Part shown: positions 52,540 to 61,466 of the stretch, piece by piece | How positions within the stretch are numbered: position 1 is the first letter of the stretch | Layout of the letters: the number at the start of each line of letters is the position of its first letter | Position numbers and translations under genes: made by a program | The notes under the pieces: model-generated | What the model was told of the DNA's origin: nothing | The model's database searches: none | What the model saw: only the letters and a program-made list of their open reading frames with translations | Origin: Mycobacteroides franklinii | Lineage (GTDB): Bacteria; Actinomycetota; Actinomycetes; Mycobacteriales; Mycobacteriaceae | Direction of reading: 5' to 3' | Length of the DNA: 64,000 nucleotides | Assembly: GCF_002013895.1 (NCBI RefSeq) | Contig: NZ_MAFQ01000016.1 | Span: 1-64,000, forward strand

Positions 52540-53880
52540 ATGCCGTCCCACCCGATGTTCACCCCCACGCAGCTGGCCGCACGCGCGGCGTACCTGCTCA
52601 GGGGAAATGACCGGGGAACCATGACCAGTGCCGCACCCAAGCTTTACCCGCACATGTGGAGCTGGGACGCCGCCTTTGTCGCGGTGGGGCTGGCACCACT
52701 GAGCGTCGAACGGGCCGTCACCGAGCTGGACACCTTGCTCTCGGCGCAATGGGCCAACGGGATGATCCCGCACATTGTCTTCGCCAACGGGGTCGACGGA
52801 TATTTCCCGGGGCCCGCCCGCTGGCAGACCTCCGAGCTGGCAGTGAACGCGCCGTCGGGGCATCAGACGTCGGGTATCACCCAGCCGCCCGTGCATGCCA
52901 TCGCAGTGCAACGCATCCTCGATCACGCACGTCGCCGGGGCCGCAGCGCCCGGGGTGTGGCCGAGGCGTTCCTTGATCGGCGCTGGGCCGATTTGATGCG
53001 TTGGCACCGCTGGCTGGCCGAGACTCGGGACCAGAACCAGCACGGCCGAATCACCCTGTACCACGGGTGGGAATCGGGCATGGACAATTCGCCGCGTTGG
53101 GACGCGGCCTACGCCAACGTTGTACCGGGCGTCCTTCCGGCTTACACGCGCGAGGACACGACCATCGTGACCGATCCTTCGCAGCGACCCAAGGATGCCG
53201 AGTACGACGTGTATCTGTGGCTGCTGGAAGAGATGAAATCGGTGCGCTACGACGATGCGCGGTTACCCGACGCGATGAGCTTCGCGATGGAGGACGTCTT
53301 CGTTTCGGCGATCTTCTCGGTGGCCTGCGAGGTGCTGGCCACCATCGGTGAGGAGCATGCCCGCCCACGTGCCGATGTGCGTGAACTGCACGGCTGGGCT
53401 GAGCGCTTCCGGCAGGGCGTTCTCGATACCACCGAGGAACGCAGCGGTGCGGCAAGAGATTTCGATGTCAAGACCGGTAAGTGGGTTGCCACCGACACGG
53501 TGGCGGTGTTCGCGCCGTTGCTGTCTGGCGGTCTGCCGCGCCCGCAGGAGCTGGTACTGCTGAGACTGTTGGAGGGTCCCCGATTCTGTGGCCATCCCGA
53601 TCTGCGATACGCGCTGGTGCCCTCGACATCGCCGGTCTCGCGGGACTTTCGTCCGCGCGAATACTGGCGGGGCCCGGTCTGGCCGGTGCTCACCTGGCTG
53701 TTCTGTTGGGCCTTCGAGCGGCGTGGCTGGAGTGAGCGCGCATTCCTGTTGCGGCAGGAGGGATTACGGCAGGCGGGGGACGGTTCGTTCGCGGAGTACT
53801 ACGAGCCGTTTACCGGTGCGCCCTTGGGAAGCATGCAGCAATCCTGGACGGCCGCAGCGGTTTTGGACTGGTTGGGCTAG
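52540..53880 (+). CDS. ggh: Glucosylglycerate hydrolase (GH63), 446 aa
   Basis: Length and sequence fit the mycobacterial enzyme that releases glucose from the compatible solute glucosylglycerate, used when nitrogen becomes available again. Conserved segments are YPHMWSWDAAFVAVGL, WESGMDNSPRWD (Asp182) and GSFAEYYEPFTG (Glu419). These positions equal the general acid and base that I recall for the M. hassiacum enzyme. The ATG at 52540 gives 446 aa, the same length as that enzyme. Biosynthesis genes are not nearby. Confidence 0.88.
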   Translation: MPSHPMFTPTQLAARAAYLLRGNDRGTMTSAAPKLYPHMWSWDAAFVAVGLAPLSVERAVTELDTLLSAQWANGMIPHIVFANGVDGYFPGPARWQTSELAVNAPSGHQTSGITQPPVHAIAVQRILDHARRRGRSARGVAEAFLDRRWADLMRWHRWLAETRDQNQHGRITLYHGWESGMDNSPRWDAAYANVVPGVLPAYTREDTTIVTDPSQRPKDAEYDVYLWLLEEMKSVRYDDARLPDAMSFAMEDVFVSAIFSVACEVLATIGEEHARPRADVRELHGWAERFRQGVLDTTEERSGAARDFDVKTGKWVATDTVAVFAPLLSGGLPRPQELVLLRLLEGPRFCGHPDLRYALVPSTSPVSRDFRPREYWRGPVWPVLTWLFCWAFERRGWSERAFLLRQEGLRQAGDGSFAEYYEPFTGAPLGSMQQSWTAAAVLDWLG

Positions 53881-53883
53881 GCC

Positions 53884-54357
53884 TTACTCCTGCCCGGCGA
53901 GGCGTCGCAGCAGTGGCGTCATCCGGAACGCCACCAGCTCGTGCATGGCAATGGCAATCGAGGTGCGGGTGATGCCGGGGATATCGAGAATGTTCCCAGC
54001 GATCCGGTAGAGGTCGTCGCTGTCGACGGCGACCACCTTGATCATCAGGTCGTCGGCACCCGCCAGGCCGTGGACCTGTACCACCTCCGGCACGTCGGCC
54101 AGTGCCACCCCGATGGCTGCGAGCTGGTGTTGGTCGATGCGCGCGGTGACGTAAGCCGTCATCGGATAGCCCATCGCGCGCGGCACGATTTGATGGTCGA
54201 TCCCGGCCAGGGCCTCGTGCTGATCCCAGCGGGTGAGCCGCGCCTGCACGGTGTTGCGGGACAGATTCAGTCGCTGCGCCAGCTCCACGCCGGATGCGCG
54301 GGGGGTTTGCGTGAGTGCCAATAACAACTTCGCATCGGTGGCATCCAGAGTGGTCAT
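53884..54357 (-). CDS. Lrp/AsnC-family regulator (BkdR-like), 157 aa
   Basis: The N-terminal helix-turn-helix (LDATDAKLLLALTQTPRASG, LAQRLNLSRNTVQARL) is followed by an RAM effector domain (MTAYVTARIDQ...). ATG 54357 is preferred; the frame runs on upstream. It is divergent from bkdABC, as in other actinobacteria where such regulators sense branched-chain amino acids. Repeats in the gap are likely its sites. Confidence 0.9.
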   Translation of the reverse strand: MTTLDATDAKLLLALTQTPRASGVELAQRLNLSRNTVQARLTRWDQHEALAGIDHQIVPRAMGYPMTAYVTARIDQHQLAAIGVALADVPEVVQVHGLAGADDLMIKVVAVDSDDLYRIAGNILDIPGITRTSIAIAMHELVAFRMTPLLRRLAGQE

Positions 54358-54360
54358 AGC

Positions 54361-54434
54361 GCGCAGTATCGCACAGTATGTGACCCAAGATATGGGCAGA
54401 ATGCTCAATCCGACACGTATCAGTTGCGCAGTAT
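54361..54434. promoter_or_regulatory. Candidate AsnC/BkdR operator repeats
   Basis: GCGCAGTAT occurs at 54361-54369 and 54426-54434, and the variant GCACAGTAT at 54371-54379. They are direct repeats 10 and 55 bp apart in the 165-bp gap between the AsnC-type gene and bkdA. Multiple spaced sites are usual for Lrp-type octamers. Confidence 0.55.
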
Positions 54435-54522
54435 GACTATCTGTTGCACTGTGAATCATGACACACCCACAAGGTGACGGTCATGGACATGCGGTGCAAC
54501 CCATCGTTAGCGAGGGCAGGTT

Positions 54523-55617
54523 ATGGAGACCATCCAGCTCCTTGATCCGGACGGCAACCGGATCGAGAATTCCGAGTACGCGCCGCTGGTCAGCGACATC
54601 CTCGACGAGGAAGACCTGGCCGCTCTGAGGGCGCTGTACGAGGACATGGTGGTGGTCCGCCGCATCGATAACGAGGCCACGGCCCTACAGCGTCAGGGCG
54701 AGCTCGCGCTGTGGGCGCCGCTGCTGGGCCAGGAGGCCGCGCAGGTCGGGTCGGCCCGCGCGCTGGAGCACGATGACTTCGCGTTCACCAGCTTCCGCGA
54801 GCACGGCGTCGCCTACTGTCGCGGCGTCGAGCCCACCGCGATGCTCCAGTTCTGGCGCGGTTCAACGCAATCGGGCTGGAATCCGCGAGAGCACAACATC
54901 ACCGCGCCCGCGATCATCGTCGGCGCGCAGTCCCTGCATGCCACCGGATACGCGATGGGCGTGAAGTTCGACGGATCGGACACCGCGGTCATCGCCTACT
55001 TCGGCGATGGCGCCACCAGCCAGGGGGACGTCTCCGAGGCATTCGCCTTTGCGTCGAGTTTCGGTGCACCCGTTGTCTTCTTCTGTCAGAACAATCAGTG
55101 GGCCATCAGCGAGCCCGTCCGGGTGCAGAGCCATCTGCCGCTGGCCGCCCGGGGCACCGGGTTCGGCGTCCCGGGAATTCAGGTCGACGGCAACGATGTG
55201 CTTGCCGTGATGGCCGCGACCCGCTGGGCGCTGCGGCGCGCCCGTGAGGGCAGTGGTCCGACCCTCATCGAGGCCGTCACCTACCGGATGGGGCCGCACA
55301 CCACCTCGGATGACCCGACCAAGTACCGCAATGCCGCAGAACTCGATGAATGGCGGGCCAAGGATCCGCTGGCCCGGGTCGAAAAGTACTTGGAGAGCCG
55401 CGGAGGGTTGAGCGAATCGGAGAAGGAGCGCATTGCCGCGAAGGCCGACGAGGTGGCCGCGGAGCTGCGCGCCGGATGCCTCGGCACGATCGAGCCGACC
55501 GCCGCGGACATGTTCAACCATGTGTACGCAGAACCGCATTCGCTTGTCGCCGCGGAGCGGCGCGACTACCTGGAATACCTGGCCAGTTTTGAGAGCGAAG
55601 GGACTTACGCATCATGA
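54523..55617 (+). CDS. bkdA: Branched-chain 2-oxoacid dehydrogenase E1 alpha, 364 aa
   Basis: This thiamine-diphosphate enzyme decarboxylates 2-oxo acids from Leu, Ile and Val. The ThDP motif is YFGDGATSQGDVSEAFAFAS then FFCQNNQWAIS. LWAPLLGQEAAQVGSARAL and VTYRMGPHTTSDDPTKYR are typical of the BCKDH/PDH alpha subunit. GAGGGCAGG precedes the ATG. The stop overlaps the start of bkdB (ATGA). Symbols pdhA/pdhB/pdhC are used for the same genes in older annotation. Confidence 0.93.
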   Translation: METIQLLDPDGNRIENSEYAPLVSDILDEEDLAALRALYEDMVVVRRIDNEATALQRQGELALWAPLLGQEAAQVGSARALEHDDFAFTSFREHGVAYCRGVEPTAMLQFWRGSTQSGWNPREHNITAPAIIVGAQSLHATGYAMGVKFDGSDTAVIAYFGDGATSQGDVSEAFAFASSFGAPVVFFCQNNQWAISEPVRVQSHLPLAARGTGFGVPGIQVDGNDVLAVMAATRWALRRAREGSGPTLIEAVTYRMGPHTTSDDPTKYRNAAELDEWRAKDPLARVEKYLESRGGLSESEKERIAAKADEVAAELRAGCLGTIEPTAADMFNHVYAEPHSLVAAERRDYLEYLASFESEGTYAS

Positions 55618-56588
55618 CCAGAATGACCATGTCCGGTGCCCTGAACGCGGGCTTGCGTGCGGCGTTGGAGGACGACGACAAGGTGATCGTCATGGGCGAG
55701 GATGTCGGCAAGCTCGGCGGCGTCTTCCGGGTCACCGACGGGCTGCAGAAGGATTTCGGTGACCACCGGGTCATCGACACTCCGCTCGCCGAGTCCGGAA
55801 TCATCGGAACAGCTGTCGGTTTGGCCATGCGTGGATACCGCCCGGTCTGCGAGATCCAGTTCGACGGATTCGTGTACCCGGCCTTTGATCAGATCGTCAG
55901 CCAGGTGGCCAAGCTGCACTACCGCACCAAGGGCGCGGTAGGGATGCCGCTCACCATCCGGATCCCGTTCGGCGGTGGAATCGGTGCGGTAGAGCACCAT
56001 TCGGAGTCGCCGGAGGCGTACTTCGCGCATACCGCCGGGCTGCGCGTGGTGTCGTGCAGCTCACCGCAGGATGCCTACGACATGATCCGCCAATCGGTCG
56101 CGTGCGATGACCCGGTGGTCTTCTTCGAGCCCAAGCGGCGTTACTGGGAGAAGGATGAGGTTGATACCGCGCTCACCCCGCTCCCGCTGGGTACGGCACG
56201 TATTGTCCGAGCCGGCACCGCGGCCACCGTCGCCGCCTACGGACCGATGGTGGCCGTCGCCAAAGTGGCCGCGGAAATGGCTGCCGCGGAGGGTATGTCC
56301 ATCGAGGTGGTAGACCTGCGTTCCCTCTCGCCCGTCGACTTCGACACCCTGGAGGCGTCGGTACGTAAGACCGGACGGCTGGTGGTAGTCCACGAGGCCT
56401 CGGTGTTCATGGGATTGGGCGCCGAGATCGCTGCACGCATCACCGAGCGGTGCTTCTATCACCTGGAGGCTCCCGTACTGCGGGTCGGCGGCTTCGCACT
56501 TCCGTACCCGGCCAACAAGGTGGAACATCACTACCTGCCCGATGCAGAGCGGGTGATGGACGCCGTCGACCGCGCCATCGCCGCGTAG
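55614..56588 (+). CDS. bkdB: Branched-chain 2-oxoacid dehydrogenase E1 beta, 324 aa
   Basis: The transketolase-like beta subunit has MGEDVGKLGGVFRVTDGL, TPLAESGIIGTAVGLAM and IRIPFGGGIGAVEHHSESPE. The C-terminal domain contains MSIEVVDLRSLSPVD. It pairs with the alpha subunit directly upstream; a 4-bp overlap couples their translation in equal amounts. Confidence 0.94.
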   Translation: MTRMTMSGALNAGLRAALEDDDKVIVMGEDVGKLGGVFRVTDGLQKDFGDHRVIDTPLAESGIIGTAVGLAMRGYRPVCEIQFDGFVYPAFDQIVSQVAKLHYRTKGAVGMPLTIRIPFGGGIGAVEHHSESPEAYFAHTAGLRVVSCSSPQDAYDMIRQSVACDDPVVFFEPKRRYWEKDEVDTALTPLPLGTARIVRAGTAATVAAYGPMVAVAKVAAEMAAAEGMSIEVVDLRSLSPVDFDTLEASVRKTGRLVVVHEASVFMGLGAEIAARITERCFYHLEAPVLRVGGFALPYPANKVEHHYLPDAERVMDAVDRAIAA

Positions 56589-56603
56589 AAGAGGCCGAAA
56601 TCC

Positions 56604-57902
56604 ATGGCAGTCAAACAGTTTCTGCTCCCCGACCTCGGCGAGGGACTCACCGAAGCCGACCTGATCGCCTGGAAGGTGAAGGTCGGCGATGAGGTGAAGC
56701 TCAACCAGGTGCTCGCCGATGTGGAGACCGCCAAGGCGATGGTCGAGCTGCCGTCTCCCTTCGAGGGCACGGTGGTGGCCTTGCAGGCGGCGGAGAATTC
56801 CACCGTCGCGGTCGGTGCGCCGCTGATTTCGATCGAGGTGGCCGGCGCCGAGCCGGACGCTCCGGCCAATCTGGTGGGTTACGGCCCGTCGGAAACGAGC
56901 AGCCACACCCGTCGTCGGCGCCGTGCGGGAGCCGGAGCGGCCGCGCTTGCGCTGGTGGAAGAGGCAGCGGAGCCGGAGCCCGAAGTTGTTGAGCCCGCGG
57001 CTAAGGCACAGCCGGTACCGGAGAGGGCCCCTGCCAAGCCGTCGGTCCGCAAGCTCGCTGCCGAACTGGGCGTGACCCTCGAACTGATCAGCGGAACCGG
57101 CATCGGCGGCAGCATCACCCGACAGGATGTGGAGGCGTACACCCGGAGCCTCACCGCCCGCGCGCCACAGGCGGAGCCGGATGTCGTCGGCGCCGCGACT
57201 CCGGTCGTGGGCGGCGAGACGCGTATTCCGATCGCGGGGGTGCGCAAGCACACCGCCGCCGCCATGGTGCGCAGCGCCTTCACCGCACCGCATGTCACCG
57301 AGTTCCTCACCGTGGACATGACCGAGACGATGGGCCTGCTGGCAGAGTTGAGGGCGAAGTATCCCGATCTCAGGCTCACCCCGATGACGCTGGTGGCCCG
57401 GATGGTGCTGCTGGCGCTGCGGTCGCATCCGTCGCTGAATTCCACCTGGGATGAACAAGCCGGCGAGATCGTCGTGAAGCACTACGTGAATCTGGGTATC
57501 GCGGCGGCCACCGACCGGGGACTGGTGGTGCCGAATATCAAGAGCGCCAACACGATGTCGCTGCGCGAGCTGGCGACGGCGGTTGCGCAGCTGGTCGGCA
57601 CCGCGCGCGACGGCAAGACCACGCCCGCCGATATGACCGGTGGCACGTTCACCCTCACCAATATCGGCGTGTTCGGTATCGATGCCGGAACGCCGATCAT
57701 CAACCCGGGGGAGGCGGCGATCCTGGCCTTGGGCTCAGTGGCCAAGCGTCCCTGGGTGGTGGCCGGGGAGCTGGCGGTCCGCGATGTCACCACGTTGGCA
57801 TTGTCCTTCGATCATCGACTGGTCGACGGCGAGCAGGGCTCGAAGTTCCTGGCGGATTTGGGTGCGATGGTCACCGATCCGCGCATGGCCCTGGTGGTGT
57901 AG
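56604..57902 (+). CDS. bkdC: Dihydrolipoamide acyltransferase E2 of the branched-chain complex, 432 aa
   Basis: One N-terminal lipoyl domain (DVETAKAMVELPSPFEG, lipoylated Lys in ETAKA) is followed by an Arg/Ala/Pro linker. A peripheral-subunit-binding domain (SVRKLAAELGVTLELISGTG) comes next. The catalytic domain ends with LSFDHRLVDGEQGSKFLAD, in which DHRLVDG is the active-site motif. It begins 15 bp after bkdB. The E3 subunit (lipoamide dehydrogenase) must be encoded elsewhere. Confidence 0.94.
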   Translation: MAVKQFLLPDLGEGLTEADLIAWKVKVGDEVKLNQVLADVETAKAMVELPSPFEGTVVALQAAENSTVAVGAPLISIEVAGAEPDAPANLVGYGPSETSSHTRRRRRAGAGAAALALVEEAAEPEPEVVEPAAKAQPVPERAPAKPSVRKLAAELGVTLELISGTGIGGSITRQDVEAYTRSLTARAPQAEPDVVGAATPVVGGETRIPIAGVRKHTAAAMVRSAFTAPHVTEFLTVDMTETMGLLAELRAKYPDLRLTPMTLVARMVLLALRSHPSLNSTWDEQAGEIVVKHYVNLGIAAATDRGLVVPNIKSANTMSLRELATAVAQLVGTARDGKTTPADMTGGTFTLTNIGVFGIDAGTPIINPGEAAILALGSVAKRPWVVAGELAVRDVTTLALSFDHRLVDGEQGSKFLADLGAMVTDPRMALVV

Positions 57903-58034
57903 CTTCACATTGAGCACCTCCCGATCGGGGTTGCCGGGACAGGGGATATCGCCGATATTCTGCGCCCATGGTTCCGACAACAAGGCGGGCGACGTGCTGG
58001 ATCTTTTGACGCAGAAGCCATCGGGGCCGCGATA

Positions 58035-58715
58035 ATGCGCTGGGCGCCAGTGATTTTGCTCAGTGCCGCCATGCTGTTGACCTCCTGCACGCAGGCGATC
58101 GCGGGCGACGCGACAGCCCCCGCCAAGACGGAGAAGCTGTATCCGATGTTGCCTCCCAGACAGGCAGACCTCGAAGGGCGATTGCTCTCGGCGCCGGATG
58201 TTCGTGCGGCGGCGGGTCTTACGGAGGTCAAGACGATCCCCGCGGTGGAGACGGTGCTCTCGACGGCCAATACCGTGTCCGATTGTGCGTACGGGTATTC
58301 GTTGGCCACACGCCAGCAGTACCTGAGCTTTAGCGCGGCGCGTATCCAGGCGTACTCCCAGTCGGTGGAAAGGGTTCGTAAGCACACCGTCGGTACCGCA
58401 CTCGTCGTGTTCGAGACCGCCGACTCGGCTGGCCGGCAGTTCGAACAATTCGCCCAGCGCATGTCCCGCTGCGACGGGGTGCGTGGGGTGACTTCGGTCG
58501 GCAGTGCCAAGGAGGGCTGGGCCCTCAAGATCGTGCACAGCGGTAAGGACGAGGTGAACTGGACGCGCACTACCGACCATTCGCCATGGTCGTGCCGTTT
58601 GATGGCACGGCAACGCGCGAACTACGTCGCCTCGGTGATGTTCTGTCGTGTCGACCCGAATGAGGACAAGGCCGACGCGATGTTCAGCCTGCTGCTGGAC
58701 AAGCTCGCTCGCTGA
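58035..58715 (+). CDS. PknH-like extracellular-domain lipoprotein, 226 aa
   Basis: The signal peptide ends in LLTSC (Cys18), a lipobox. The remaining sequence has the pattern of the extracellular sensor domain of PknH: two Cys pairs (VSDCAYGY, MSRCDGVRG, WSCRLMAR, MFCRVDP) that can form disulfides, and VERVRKHTVGTALVVFE. It is a sensor-type domain on a lipid anchor without the kinase. The ligand is unknown. Upstream bkdC ends 132 bp earlier. Confidence 0.82.
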   Translation: MRWAPVILLSAAMLLTSCTQAIAGDATAPAKTEKLYPMLPPRQADLEGRLLSAPDVRAAAGLTEVKTIPAVETVLSTANTVSDCAYGYSLATRQQYLSFSAARIQAYSQSVERVRKHTVGTALVVFETADSAGRQFEQFAQRMSRCDGVRGVTSVGSAKEGWALKIVHSGKDEVNWTRTTDHSPWSCRLMARQRANYVASVMFCRVDPNEDKADAMFSLLLDKLAR

Positions 58716-58793
58716 TCGACGGCACCAGCCTCTTGCGCTATCGACGCACGGTCTTTAATGTATCGATCGCCACATTAATTGAGGAGGCATCGA

Positions 58794-59531
58794 ATGCTGC
58801 AGGACAAGGTCGTCGTCGTCACCGGTGGAAGCCGCGGGTTGGGACGGGCCATGGTGCAGGCGTTCGCGGTCCATGGCGCGGACGTGGTGATCGCCAGCCG
58901 CAAGATTGATTCGTGTCATGAGCTGGCCGCCAAAGTGGAGGCGGAGCACGGGCGCCGCGCGCTCCCGGTCGCGTGCAATGTCAGCTCGTGGGAGCAGTGC
59001 GACGAGTTGGTCGACACCGTGTACCGCGAGTTCGGCCGCGTGGACGTGTTGGTGAACAACGCCGGGCTGTCCCCGCTGTACCCCAGCCTGGACCAGGTGT
59101 CGGAGGCGTTGTTCGACAAGGTCATCGGGGTCAATCTGAAGGGCCCGTTCCGGCTGTCGGCGTCGATCGCCACCAAGATGGCCGCGGGAGCCGGTGGTTC
59201 GATCATCAACATCAGCTCCATCGAAGCGGTGCGACCCGATGCGACGGCGCTGCCCTACGCGGCGGCCAAGGCGGGTTTGAACGCGTTGACCCTGGGTCTG
59301 TCGCACACGTTTGGGCCGACCGTGCGCGCCAACACAATTCAGTGCGGGCTGTTCAACACCGATATCGCCGCGGCCTGGCCGGAGGGATTCGCGGAGGGGT
59401 TGATTCCGAGTATTCCGCTGCGGCGCGTGGGCGAGCCGGAGGACATCGTGGGTGCGGCGCTGTATCTCGCGAGCGAGGCATCGGCCTACTGCACGGGAAC
59501 GACGATCCGTTTGGACGGCGGCATCCTGTGA
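58794..59531 (+). CDS. Short-chain dehydrogenase/reductase, 245 aa
   Basis: The Rossmann loop VVTGGSRGLGRAMVQAF, the NNAGLSPLYPS segment and the catalytic Ser (INISSIEA) with YAAAKAGLNALT are all in place. GTTIRLDGG is the usual C-terminal motif. ATG 58794 with GAGGAGG upstream is clear. It is the first gene of a four-gene coupled operon with a TetR regulator, an acyl-CoA dehydrogenase and a phosphotransferase. It could oxidise a hydroxyacyl-CoA intermediate. Confidence 0.9.
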   Translation: MLQDKVVVVTGGSRGLGRAMVQAFAVHGADVVIASRKIDSCHELAAKVEAEHGRRALPVACNVSSWEQCDELVDTVYREFGRVDVLVNNAGLSPLYPSLDQVSEALFDKVIGVNLKGPFRLSASIATKMAAGAGGSIINISSIEAVRPDATALPYAAAKAGLNALTLGLSHTFGPTVRANTIQCGLFNTDIAAAWPEGFAEGLIPSIPLRRVGEPEDIVGAALYLASEASAYCTGTTIRLDGGIL

Positions 59532-60175
59532 CGGAGGCCGGCGCCAAACCGCGCCGTGGCCGCCCGCCCGCATCCGACGGTGACGCCGCGGCGACCCGCC
59601 GGCGGATTATGGACGTGGCGACGGAACTCTTCGCGGAGAAAGGGTTTCACGCCACGGGCGTGGCCGAAATAGGTTCCGCGGCCGGCGTGCGCGGCGGCGC
59701 GCTGTACTACCACATCGGATCCAAGGAAGAACTTCTCTGGGAGATCCTGCGTAGCTATATCGACGAGATGCTCACCGAGGCCGTGCATATCGCCAACATG
59801 AACACCGAGCCGGCCAAGCGCCTGCGCACGCTGATCGGCTCCTACGTCATCCTCATCGTCAAATATCGCAAGCAGGTTTCCATCCAGGTGCGCGATGGTT
59901 CCGCACTGACCGGCGGGCGCGCCGCGGAACTGCAGGGCTTGCGCGACGAGCTGCAGCGCTGCTGGCAGCGTGTTTTCGATGAGGGACACGAGACCGGGAC
60001 GTTTCGCACGGCCGATCACGTGGTCACCAACGCGGTCCTGGGAATGCTGAACATGGTGGCGGTCTGGTACCGCGCCGACGGCAAGAGCCCGGCACAGATC
60101 GCCAAGCGCATCGCCGACATGGTTTTAGACGGTGTCCAAACGAACAGTCCACACGAACCGACAGGAAGTGACTGA
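59528..60175 (+). CDS. TetR-family regulator of the acyl-CoA operon, 215 aa
   Basis: The DNA-binding domain reads IMDVATELFAEKGFHATGV, AEIGSAAGVRGGALYYHIGS and KEELLWEIL. The rest is helical with a KstR2-like C-terminal domain feel. GTG 59528 overlaps the SDR stop (GTGA), and the acyl-CoA dehydrogenase ATG follows 1 bp after its stop. It is likely an acyl-CoA-responsive repressor of its own operon. Confidence 0.9.
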   Translation: MTEAGAKPRRGRPPASDGDAAATRRRIMDVATELFAEKGFHATGVAEIGSAAGVRGGALYYHIGSKEELLWEILRSYIDEMLTEAVHIANMNTEPAKRLRTLIGSYVILIVKYRKQVSIQVRDGSALTGGRAAELQGLRDELQRCWQRVFDEGHETGTFRTADHVVTNAVLGMLNMVAVWYRADGKSPAQIAKRIADMVLDGVQTNSPHEPTGSD

Positions 60176-60176
60176 C

Positions 60177-61466
60177 ATGGCATGGGATTTCGAGACCGAC
60201 CCTGAGTACCAGGAGCTACTGGACTGGGCTGATGAGTTCGTCCGCACGGAGGTCGAACCCCTCGATTACGTGTTCCCCAACCCGTACGACAAGTCCGACA
60301 CAGCGGCCATGGACTACGTGCGCCCGTTGAAGGAAGAGGTCAAGCGCCGCGGCTTGTGGGCGTGCCACCTCGGGCCCGAGCTGGGCGGTCCGGGCTTCGG
60401 CCAGCTCAAACTGGCGCTGCTCAATGAGATTCTTGGCCGGTCGTCCTGGGCTCCTTCGATATTCGGATGCCAGGCGCCCGACACCGGCAACGCCGAGATT
60501 CTCGCGCACTATGGCACCGAAGCGCAGAAGGCCAAGTATCTGCAGCCGTTGATGGACGGCGATATCGGCTCCTGTTATGTCATGACCGAGCCGCAGGGCG
60601 GATCGGACCCGACGCTGTTCAAGACCACCGCCGTGCGTGACGGCGACGAGTGGATCCTCAACGGGGAGAAGTGGTTCAACTCCGAGGCGCGGCACGCCTC
60701 GTTCTGGATCGTCATGGCGGTCACCAATACCGACGTCAGCCCGTATCAAGGAATGTCGATGTTCATCGTCGACCCGAGTGCCCCCGGTGTCGAGATCGTC
60801 CGGAACATCACGGTGCACGGGTTCAGCGAGGACGAGGCCTACACCCGCTTCACCAACGCTCGGATTCCCGCCGAGAACATGTTGGGCGCCGAGGGCGGTG
60901 CGTTCGCCATCGCGCAGACCCGTCTCGGTGGTGGCCGCGTACACCACGCCATGCGCACGGTGGCCCAGGTACGCAAGGCATTCGACATGATGTGCGAGCG
61001 CGTCATCAGCCGGGAGGCTCGCGGGGGCACCATCGCCAAACTGCAGATGACACAGGAACGTATCGCCGACAGCTGGATCGAGATGGAATCCTTCCGGCTG
61101 CTGGTACTGCGCACGGCCTGGTTGATCGACAAGCACCAGGATTACCTGAAGGTGCGCAAGGACATTTCGGCGATCAAGGCCGCGATGCCGAAGGTGATGC
61201 ACGATGTGGCGCAGCGCGCGCTGCATCTGCACGGCTCGCTGGGGGTGTCCGAGGAGATGCCGTTGGCCAAGATGTTCCTGTACTCAGAGGTGATGGGTCT
61301 GGTGGACGGACCGACCGAGGTGCACAAGGTCACCATCGCCAAGGAGGTGCTCAAGGACTACACCCCCTATGCGGGGCTCTTCCCGCCGAGTCACATTCCG
61401 GCGCTGACCGAAAAAGCGCGGGCCCATGTGGCAGCGCGGCTCGAGCACCGGGTGGGCAACTTCTGA
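60177..61466 (+). CDS. Acyl-CoA dehydrogenase, 429 aa
   Basis: The FAD/acyl-CoA fold is seen in CYVMTEPQGGSDPTLFKT, NGEKWFNSEARHASFWIVMA and RLGGGRVHHAMRT, and the C-terminal LHLHGSLGVSEEMPLAKMF and DGPTEVHKVTIAKEVL. The canonical catalytic Glu region is occupied by GPTEVHK. The length of 429 matches the ACAD10/11-like subgroup. Its stop overlaps the start of the phosphotransferase gene (TGATG). See the linked finding for the proposed joint reaction. Confidence 0.92.
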   Translation: MAWDFETDPEYQELLDWADEFVRTEVEPLDYVFPNPYDKSDTAAMDYVRPLKEEVKRRGLWACHLGPELGGPGFGQLKLALLNEILGRSSWAPSIFGCQAPDTGNAEILAHYGTEAQKAKYLQPLMDGDIGSCYVMTEPQGGSDPTLFKTTAVRDGDEWILNGEKWFNSEARHASFWIVMAVTNTDVSPYQGMSMFIVDPSAPGVEIVRNITVHGFSEDEAYTRFTNARIPAENMLGAEGGAFAIAQTRLGGGRVHHAMRTVAQVRKAFDMMCERVISREARGGTIAKLQMTQERIADSWIEMESFRLLVLRTAWLIDKHQDYLKVRKDISAIKAAMPKVMHDVAQRALHLHGSLGVSEEMPLAKMFLYSEVMGLVDGPTEVHKVTIAKEVLKDYTPYAGLFPPSHIPALTEKARAHVAARLEHRVGNF

